From CAYXDO01 sp964463485 (lineage in GTDB: Bacteria; Myxococcota; Kuafuiibacteriia; Kuafuiibacteriales; Kuafuiibacteriaceae): a stretch of 7,446 nt of DNA. The notes beneath the pieces were generated by a model. It did not search any database. It was not told the origin of the DNA and saw only the letters and a list, made by a program, of their open reading frames with translations. Within the stretch, counting starts at the first letter, position 1, and every line of letters begins with the position of its first letter. Below are positions 1-7,446 of this stretch, one piece after another. The translations under genes were made by a program, and so were the position numbers. The stretch spans positions 1-7,446 of the forward strand of contig CAYXDO010000270.1 of the NCBI GenBank assembly GCA_964463485.1, in the 5' to 3' direction.

Positions 1-3316
<3,316 letters not shown>

Positions 3317-3328
3317 CTGAAGCGTCTT

Positions 3329-3334
3329 CTCCTT
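3329..3334 (-). promoter_or_regulatory. Shine-Dalgarno site of rpoB
   Basis: The minus strand reads AAGGAG here, 12 bases before the ATG at 3316. The spacing is slightly long but the match to the anti-Shine-Dalgarno sequence is strong. It fixes the rpoB start, which also agrees with the usual RpoB N-terminus (short lead, then RIRKNFG). Confidence 0.7.
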
Positions 3335-3340
3335 CGGCTC

Positions 3341-3358
3341 GGCCCGCTCTCACGGGCC
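3341..3358 (-). other. hairpin in rpoB leader, just upstream of the ribosome site
   Basis: GGCCCG and CGGGCC form a perfect 6-bp GC stem around a 6-base loop. The stem ends six bases before the AAGGAG site of rpoB, so in the mRNA it could limit or set ribosome access. There is no following U tract, so it is not an intrinsic terminator. Any regulatory role is inferred. Confidence 0.5.
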
Positions 3359-3362
3359 GCGT

Positions 3363-3378
3363 CCGGTCACGCGACCGG
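3363..3378 (-). other. second hairpin in rpoB leader
   Basis: CCGGTC and GACCGG form a perfect 6-bp stem with a 4-base loop (ACGC on the plus strand). It lies four bases from the hairpin at 3341-3358, so the two could stack or compete in the leader RNA. No U tract follows it on either strand. Confidence 0.45.
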
Positions 3379-3635
3379 CCTCTCGGGATGCTCACACCCC
3401 AAAGGGGCGAGACGTTGGGTCAACGAAGAGATCGAGCCCCGGCCCCAACGCGACATGCGAAGGCAGGAACCCATTGCGCTTCCGTCGGGGACCGACGGTG
3501 CGTTTTCTTCGTTGACTGACGACACGGCTTTGGGCGGAGCGTGAGCGTGATCGTCGGGGCCTCGCGCGATGTCAAGCGAAAATCGTTCCATCAGCGAAGT
3601 GCCGATGGCGAACGAGGACAGGGGAAATCGCGGAT

Positions 3636-3665
3636 TTTGTACTCCGAACCGATGCCACCTGTCGA
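3636..3665 (-). promoter_or_regulatory. candidate sigma-70 type promoter for rpoB
   Basis: On the minus strand TCGACA (one mismatch to TTGACA) is followed after 18 bases by TACAAA (four of six to TATAAT), in a locally AT-richer stretch. Transcription starting just downstream would give a leader of roughly 310 nt before the rpoB ATG. This is a visual match only. The TTGACA at 3570-3575 is an alternative -35, but its -10 is worse. Confidence 0.3.
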
Positions 3666-3803
3666 GTGAGCTTTCGGAATTTCATTCGGACATGGCGCGG
3701 CCGACCAGACGTGGACCTCGGGCTGAAGGCTATCGGTTCGAGACTCGGAGCGAGCTCCATGGCTTCCGGACAAACATCGCCCGCGACGACTTTCAGGAAG
3801 GGA

Positions 3804-4247
3804 TCAGGCCGTCTTCTTTTCGAGCGCCTCGATGCGTCGCTCGCTGTCCTCCAGGCGGGCGTGGACCGCGAACCGCTGGTCGTCATGCTCGAGCGCGCCT
3901 CGCATCGCTCCGATTTGAAGGCGAAGGAACTGGTTCAGGTCGTCGATCCGCCGGTTCGTTTCCTGGATGCTCTTGTCGACGCGATCGAAGCCGTCCTTCA
4001 CGATCTGAGCAAGCGCGGCCAGGTTGAGCTCCACGCGGTCCTGACGCTGCTCCATGCGGTCCTGACGCTGCTCCACGCGGTCCTGACGCTGCTCCATGCG
4101 GTCCTGACGCTGCTCTGCGCGGTCTTGTCGAGCCTCCATCCTATCGAGGCGATCGTTCGCTCGTCGGCTCTCGGCCGCGATCTCGCGGAGGATCTCGATG
4201 ACGGTTCCCATCCCGTTCGTTCCGTTCCCAGACTCGGCCACGAGCAC
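3804..4247 (-). CDS. small charged coiled-coil protein with heptad repeats, function unknown
   Basis: The protein is 147 residues from the GTG at 4247, or 135 from an in-frame ATG at 4211 (MGTVIEILREIA). Neither start has a clear ribosome site, so the start is open. I do not recognise a named family. Almost the whole chain should be helical. Residues 16-40 are amphipathic, residues 40-72 are tandem heptads of the type RQDRMEQ/RQDRVEQ, and residues 73-115 (VELNLAALAQIVKDGFDRV onward) return to a more normal hydrophobic heptad pattern. A last charged helix ends in RRIEALEKKTA. There is no signal peptide or membrane segment, so it is probably a cytoplasmic oligomerising protein. In the central heptads only one position per turn is hydrophobic (Met or Val), with Arg or Gln at the other core position. 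It stands alone between the TRAP operon and rpoB, with 170 bases upstream and 487 downstream. The coding frame is supported by the heptad pattern continuing beyond the DNA repeats. Confidence 0.75.
   Translation of the reverse strand: MLVAESGNGTNGMGTVIEILREIAAESRRANDRLDRMEARQDRAEQRQDRMEQRQDRVEQRQDRMEQRQDRVELNLAALAQIVKDGFDRVDKSIQETNRRIDDLNQFLRLQIGAMRGALEHDDQRFAVHARLEDSERRIEALEKKTA
4028..4111. repeat. four tandem 21-bp units forming a perfect 42-bp duplication, inside the coiled-coil gene
   Basis: Units at 4028-4048, 4049-4069, 4070-4090 and 4091-4111 have the form GCTCCAYGCGGTCCTGACGCT, with Y alternating C, T, C, T. Bases 4028-4069 are therefore identical to 4070-4111. A degenerate fifth unit follows at 4112-4132. 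Each unit encodes one heptad in the minus-strand protein, with the alternating base giving Val (GTG) or Met (ATG). The exact identity, including third codon positions, points to a recent expansion of the array. Confidence 0.95.
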
Positions 4248-4417
4248 ATTCTCGCCGCCCGCGTTGGTTTCGGCAAGCGGCCTCGTCGAACGGTTCAGCG
4301 GACGAACGGCCGCGTCGGTGTAATTTCCTGCGGCGGAATGCGAGTATCGTCAGGTGAGTTCGGCCCTGAATCTGCCCGCGGACTCCCGAGTCTCTGGCCG
4401 GTCGACCGCGACGACAC

Positions 4418-6271
4418 TCAGTAGAGCTCGATCTTGGGCCCGGAGAGCTCCCCGAACAGCCAAATCACCGGACTCAGCGTGAGGCCCGGCCAGTAGGTAA
4501 TCAGCAACACGACGACGAGCAGGATCACGAGGAACGGAAACGTCTCGCGATACACCCGCGACAGCGGCTCGTTGAATCGGAACGACGACAAGAACAAATT
4601 CATCCCGACGGGCGGAGTCAGAAATCCGAGCTCGAGGTTGGCGAGAAAAATGACGCCCAGGTGGAGCGGCTCGACCCCGTAGTGGGTCGCGATCGGGAGT
4701 ATCAACGGCGCGACCACGACGATTGCGCTGTAAATATCCATCAAACATCCGACCACGAGCAGGAACCCATTCAGCGCCAGCAGGAACCCAAACCGGGTGT
4801 CGATCGTTCCCTTGGCCCAATCGAGCGCGATCGTCGGAACGTCCGCGTCGATGAGATACGAAGTGAGTCCCATCGCGGCTCCGAGAATGATGAGCACTCC
4901 GCCGACGAGCGTCGCACTCTCCATGGCCACGCTCGGGAGGTCACCGAGCTTCAGGTCTCGGTATACGACGACCTCGATGAAGAGCGCGTACGCCGCCGTG
5001 ATCGCGGCCGCTTCGACGAGCGTCGTGAGCCCCGAGACGATGCCGAAGATCACCACCACGGGGATCGCGAGCTCCCACTTGGCGTGGTTGGCGGCCGACA
5101 GCGCTTCCCTCAGGCTGAAGGGGCTCCGTGCGGCGCCGGCGCGGGCGCCGCCAATCGCTCCGTAGACCGAGACGGCGAGGACCAGGAGCAACCCAGGGAT
5201 AGCTCCGGCAACGAAGAGTTTGTCCACCGCGACTCCGGCTATCACGCCGTAAAAAATCACCGGCAGACTCGGTGGAAATAACAACCCAATACTCCCCGAC
5301 GCCGTCAACAGACCCACCGAGAAGGGCCGCGGGTAGTTGTCCTTGCGCAGCATCGGAAAGAGAATTCCGCCGAGCGCGAGGATCGTGACGCCGCTCGCGC
5401 CGGTGAAGGTCGTGAAGAACGCGCACACTCCGGCGGTGAGTATCGCGAGGCCTCCGGGCATCCAACCCACGAGCGCGTCGAGCACCCGCACCAGGCGCTC
5501 CGACGTCTTGCTCTTCGCGAGAAGGTAACCAGCGAACGTGAACAGAGGGATCGTCGGCATCGTGGGTGACGCGATTTGTCGCACCGTCTCCGCCGCCACC
5601 GCCGCCACCGGGGTGCCGTCGGCCCAGAACATCACGATCGCAACGCCCCCCAGGCCCGCGAAGAGCGGCGTTCCAGCGGCCGTAGCCAAGAGGATAGCGA
5701 TCACCAGAGGCCATCGGAGCGCACCTGCAACTTCTTCCGGCGCGAACCACGCGAGCAGCAGGATCGGGACTGAGAGAGCCAGCGCGACACCGCGCTGCCT
5801 CCACGATTCGAGCGACACCAACAGCAAGCGCGCTGCCACGACCGCGTAGCCAACAGGCATGATGAGTTGCGTCGTCCACGCGGGGACGCCACCGACCAGC
5901 ACGTTGAGCGAGTCCATCTCGGCGATCACCGTCGAGACCGACCCGCGAGCGAGCACGGCGGTGATGACGAACGCGGCGATCGTGGCGACGAATCGAAGGC
6001 CGAGCTCGACCTTGCCGGTCGCGAATTGAGCTCCGAACGAGATCGAGAGATGGCGCTTCTCACGCGCCGCGAGCAGGGCGCCGGTGAAGCCGACCCAGAG
6101 GGTCAGGATCGACACGTACTGCGCCGACCCTGGCAGAGTAAGGCCGCCGAGCCTCCGGCCGATCATCTCGGCCAGCGGGAGCGATGCCATCACGGAGAGG
6201 ATGAGCAGGTTGAACGCGTCTTCGGCTCTGTGAAGCCACGAGCGCTGAGGGTGGCCTTCGGAGCCGGTCAT
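4418..6271 (-). CDS. dctQM: TRAP transporter permease, fused small and large subunits (DctQM)
   Basis: This 617-residue inner-membrane protein combines the small (DctQ) and large (DctM) subunits of a TRAP transporter, which imports organic acids or related ligands delivered by a periplasmic binding protein, driven by a sodium gradient. Residues 1-157 are DctQ-like, with four membrane helices (about 19-37, 51-69, 90-108, 132-152) and the stretch LTLWVGFTGALLAAREKRH. A hydrophobic helix at about 162-177 probably links the two halves, as in other fused QM proteins. DctM follows from about 186, with PTIPLFTFAGYLLAKS, TFTGASGVTILALGG (288-302), TASGSIGLLFPPSLPVIFYG (323-342), LVEAAAITAAYAL and FLTPPVGMNLFL (550-561), all typical of the DctM family. 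The frame is open upstream to 6709, but that part overlaps tatT. The ATG at 6271 gives a proper DctQ N-terminus and overlaps the tatT stop by four bases (ATGA). No Shine-Dalgarno is visible, so translation is probably coupled to tatT. The substrate cannot be told without the binding protein. Confidence 0.95.
   Translation of the reverse strand: MTGSEGHPQRSWLHRAEDAFNLLILSVMASLPLAEMIGRRLGGLTLPGSAQYVSILTLWVGFTGALLAAREKRHLSISFGAQFATGKVELGLRFVATIAAFVITAVLARGSVSTVIAEMDSLNVLVGGVPAWTTQLIMPVGYAVVAARLLLVSLESWRQRGVALALSVPILLLAWFAPEEVAGALRWPLVIAILLATAAGTPLFAGLGGVAIVMFWADGTPVAAVAAETVRQIASPTMPTIPLFTFAGYLLAKSKTSERLVRVLDALVGWMPGGLAILTAGVCAFFTTFTGASGVTILALGGILFPMLRKDNYPRPFSVGLLTASGSIGLLFPPSLPVIFYGVIAGVAVDKLFVAGAIPGLLLVLAVSVYGAIGGARAGAARSPFSLREALSAANHAKWELAIPVVVIFGIVSGLTTLVEAAAITAAYALFIEVVVYRDLKLGDLPSVAMESATLVGGVLIILGAAMGLTSYLIDADVPTIALDWAKGTIDTRFGFLLALNGFLLVVGCLMDIYSAIVVVAPLILPIATHYGVEPLHLGVIFLANLELGFLTPPVGMNLFLSSFRFNEPLSRVYRETFPFLVILLVVVLLITYWPGLTLSPVIWLFGELSGPKIELY
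5130..5151. repeat. GC-only inverted repeat inside dctQM
   Basis: GCGGCGCC and GGCGCCGC form a perfect 8-bp stem around the 6-base loop GGCGCG. It codes for the Gly/Ala/Arg-rich loop near residues 374-382 of DctQM, between two membrane helices. The simplest reading is GC-rich codons for Gly and Ala. A role in the mRNA is possible but not supported by anything else here. Confidence 0.6.
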
Positions 6272-7161
6272 GGCAGGGCCGCGTCGAGGAAGAGATCGTC
6301 GACCCGGCCGAGCAGGCGCGCGGCCCGTCGCTGGGCGAGCGTGTTGGCGAGCCTGTCGTCGGGGCTCCGTTCGACGTCCACGGCCTGCGCCGCCGCCAAC
6401 AACTCTCTGAACAGGGCCACGTCTTGCTGGGCTACGGCGACCTTCTCCGCGTAGCTTACGAACGCGCTGGCGTGTTGGCCCGCGGACAGCTCGACAGCTC
6501 GATCGAAGTGTTGTTTCACGCGAGCTGAGCTGCCGTCTGGCCGAGCGCTCTCGAGCGTGATGAAGAGCTCGTGGAGCGCACCCGCTCCGTAGGACTCTTC
6601 GAGCGCGAGCGCTTCTTCGGCGAGCCGAAGCACGTACGGAAGCTCCGCGATCGAGCGCGGATCGTCGAGCGAGTTGGCGATCGCGAGACCCCATGCCGCG
6701 GCGGTCCAATAGAGCAAGGGAACGTCGATGAGCTCCAGCTCGAGCGGCCCCTCGGAACGAAGACGGGCTTCGATCGAGGGATGCCGGGCCACAAGACCCC
6801 TGAGCCCGTAGGAGCGCGCGCGGAGATAGAGTCGCCGGGCTCGAGCCCGCAGAGCTTCGGCTCCGCGAAAGTCCGTGGCTTCGAGCGCAAAGGCCGGCTC
6901 CTCGACGAATCCGTAGGCGTACTGGGTGAGTCCAGACGCGAGCGCCGTGAGGAGGCCGACGTTTTCTGGATCGTCTTCGAGCAACGCCATCATCGTCTCG
7001 AGGCCGAACGGAGCAGCAGCGGCGACGAGCTCCGGGTCATCGTCTTGGGCCAGCGTGGAGCTGTTCGAAGAGAGCGCGTTCGACAGCGCGCCGGTCACGA
7101 AGGCTCGGCACCCAGACGAGAGGAGGCCGACCCACAACAGACCCGATCCGAGCCGCCGCAT
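6268..7161 (-). CDS. tatT: TRAP transporter-associated TPR-like lipoprotein, TatT family
   Basis: The protein is 297 residues from the ATG at 7161. It starts with a lipoprotein signal (MRRLGSGLLWVGLLSSGC) with the lipidated cysteine at residue 18. The lipobox LSSGC has Ser rather than Leu at -3, which is unusual but permitted. The mature part is alpha-helical and matches the TatT family along its length: DDPELVAAAAPFGLETMMAL, LLTALASGLTQYAYGFVEE, ALRARARRLYLRARSYGLRG, LYWTAAAWGLAIA (150-162), GALHELFITLE, SYAEKVAVAQQD and LANTLAQRRAARLL. In Treponema pallidum the TatT protein is a periplasmic lipoprotein with hidden TPR repeats. It forms a trimer and binds the TRAP substrate-binding protein, defining TPAT transporters. 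A TTG at 7194 would add 11 residues before the signal peptide; I prefer the ATG because it gives a compact signal. Neither start has a ribosome site. The stop overlaps the dctQM start, so the two are one operon. No binding-protein gene lies between them. Confidence 0.93.
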   Translation of the reverse strand: MRRLGSGLLWVGLLSSGCRAFVTGALSNALSSNSSTLAQDDDPELVAAAAPFGLETMMALLEDDPENVGLLTALASGLTQYAYGFVEEPAFALEATDFRGAEALRARARRLYLRARSYGLRGLVARHPSIEARLRSEGPLELELIDVPLLYWTAAAWGLAIANSLDDPRSIAELPYVLRLAEEALALEESYGAGALHELFITLESARPDGSSARVKQHFDRAVELSAGQHASAFVSYAEKVAVAQQDVALFRELLAAAQAVDVERSPDDRLANTLAQRRAARLLGRVDDLFLDAALP

Positions 7162-7168
7162 GCGCGGG

Positions 7169-7177
7169 ACGTTAGCA
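7169..7177 (-). promoter_or_regulatory. possible extended -10 element giving a leaderless tatT transcript
   Basis: The minus strand reads TGCTAACGT, a TGnTAnnnT extended -10 form, and its last base is 7 bases before the tatT ATG at 7161. Transcription would then start at or next to the ATG, which would explain the missing Shine-Dalgarno. No good -35 sits at the normal distance (TTGCCA is present but only 14 bases away). This is weak, visual evidence. Confidence 0.28.
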
Positions 7178-7211
7178 GGTTGCGACCTTGGCAAGCCACG
7201 GCGCGCCGTGC

Positions 7212-7446
7212 ATGCTGCCGCGCATGACCTCGCTGCGAAGGATCGCTGCGTCCGCGCCGAGGGCTCCTTTCGACTCCCAGACTCGGCCCGCGGCTCGTGC
7301 GAAGGAGAACATCTTCGAAGCGGCCAAACGGCAGCTCGCGCCCAAGCGAGCGCGCCCCGCCATCGCCCACGACGTCGGAGACGTACTCACCGCCATCGAG
7401 GTGCTCAAACAGAAGCAGCCCGTGAAATCGAGGCGTGACTTGGCGC
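7212..7446 (+). CDS. start of a divergent gene, product unknown, cut off by the window edge
   Basis: An open frame begins at ATG 7212 (second in-frame ATG at 7224) and runs to the window end without a stop, giving at least 78 residues. About four in five codons end in G or C, as expected for a real gene in this genome. The protein starts MLPRMTSLRRIAASAPRAPF, is rich in Arg, Ala and Lys, and continues with a probably helical stretch (AKENIFEAAKRQLAP) and then HDVGDVLTAIEVLKQKQ. I recognise no family. It is not a TRAP binding protein: there is no signal peptide or DctP motif. It is divergent from tatT with only 50 bases between the start codons. No ribosome site is visible before either ATG, so the start is uncertain and the gene itself is only moderately supported. 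Confidence 0.42.
   Translation, partial: MLPRMTSLRRIAASAPRAPFDSQTRPAARAKENIFEAAKRQLAPKRARPAIAHDVGDVLTAIEVLKQKQPVKSRRDLA

Larger units (their letters stand above)
3317..3803 (-). promoter_or_regulatory. rpoB upstream region: long non-coding leader with hairpins and possible promoters
   Basis: About 490 bases separate the rpoB start from the stop of the coiled-coil gene upstream. No convincing gene is present. A 74-codon minus-strand frame (ATG at 3591, stop at 3367) has no ribosome site and a more mixed third-codon-position base use than rpoB, so I do not call it. Near rpoB the strand forms two GC-rich hairpins (3341-3358 and 3363-3378) and a small CCCC-AAA-GGGG stem (3397-3407, plus-strand reading), none followed by a U run. 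Two promoter candidates lie further upstream: TCGACA-18-TACAAA (3665 to 3636), and a perfect TTGACA (3575 to 3570) with only a poor -10 (GATCAC) 17 bases on. In most bacteria rplL precedes rpoB. Its absence makes a separate rpoB promoter likely, but that is inference. Confidence 0.5.

Noticed and set aside
3341..3378. Hairpins as an intrinsic terminator
   Set aside because: Neither strand has a run of T after the stems, and placement just before the rpoB ribosome site does not suit a terminator.
3367..3591. 74-codon frame on the minus strand in the rpoB leader, a possible leader peptide
   Set aside because: It has no ribosome site and mixed third-position base use, with no recognisable sequence. 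Kept only as a remote possibility.
3731..3752. GGTTCGAGACTCGG resembling a tRNA T-arm
   Set aside because: The flanking bases do not pair into a 5-bp T stem, and no anticodon or acceptor arms can be found nearby.
4376..4417. Possible terminator after dctQM (GACTC-CC-GAGTC at 4381-4392)
   Set aside because: The stem has only a two-base loop and no U tract, so there is not enough to call a terminator.
4248..4417. Promoter for the coiled-coil gene in the spacer after dctQM
   Set aside because: A weak CTGACG is present but no -10-like hexamer lies at a workable distance.
3666..4424. 252-codon plus-strand frame with repeated LHAVLTL units
   Set aside because: The repeat is the antisense reading of the heptad array. 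The minus-strand frame has continuous heptads beyond the repeat and charged helical sequence typical of real proteins.
6272..6709. 146-codon N-terminal extension of dctQM
   Set aside because: It overlaps tatT in another frame and reads as an Arg-rich shadow. The ATG at 6271 gives a normal DctQ start.

Overview
The window reads as a chromosomal segment from a GC-rich Gram-negative bacterium, most likely a member of the Myxococcota (former Deltaproteobacteria, Polyangia-like). Two things suggest this: the RpoB N-terminal sequence has the myxobacterial/deltaproteobacterial form, and a TatT-type TRAP lipoprotein sits next to a fused DctQM permease. This assignment comes from recognising protein families by eye, not from a search.

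Layout. Positions 1-3316 (minus strand) hold the first 1105 codons of rpoB, the RNA polymerase beta subunit. The window cuts it off just before the conserved GDKMAGRHGNKG block. Upstream of rpoB (3317-3803) is about 490 bases of non-coding DNA with a Shine-Dalgarno site, GC-rich hairpins close to the start codon, and possible promoter elements further out. Positions 3804-4247 (minus) encode a small, highly charged coiled-coil protein of unknown function, whose centre is built from near-perfect 21-base repeats. A 170-base spacer with no clear signal follows. Positions 4418-7161 (minus) hold a two-gene operon: tatT, a TPR-like TRAP-associated lipoprotein, then dctQM, a fused small plus large TRAP permease. 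The two genes overlap by four bases (ATGA). Position 7212 to the end (plus strand) is probably the start of a divergent gene of unknown function.

How the genes work together. tatT and dctQM encode two of the three parts of a TPR-protein-associated TRAP (TPAT) transporter, a sodium-driven importer of an organic acid or other small ligand. The third part, the periplasmic binding protein (DctP/TatP), is not in the window and cannot fit between the two genes. rpoB is not preceded by rplL as in the usual rplKAJL-rpoBC cluster, so it probably has its own promoter and leader here. I found no mobile element, CRISPR array, tRNA or rRNA. The least explained parts are the rpoB leader, the repeat-built coiled-coil gene and the TRAP operon without a binding protein.
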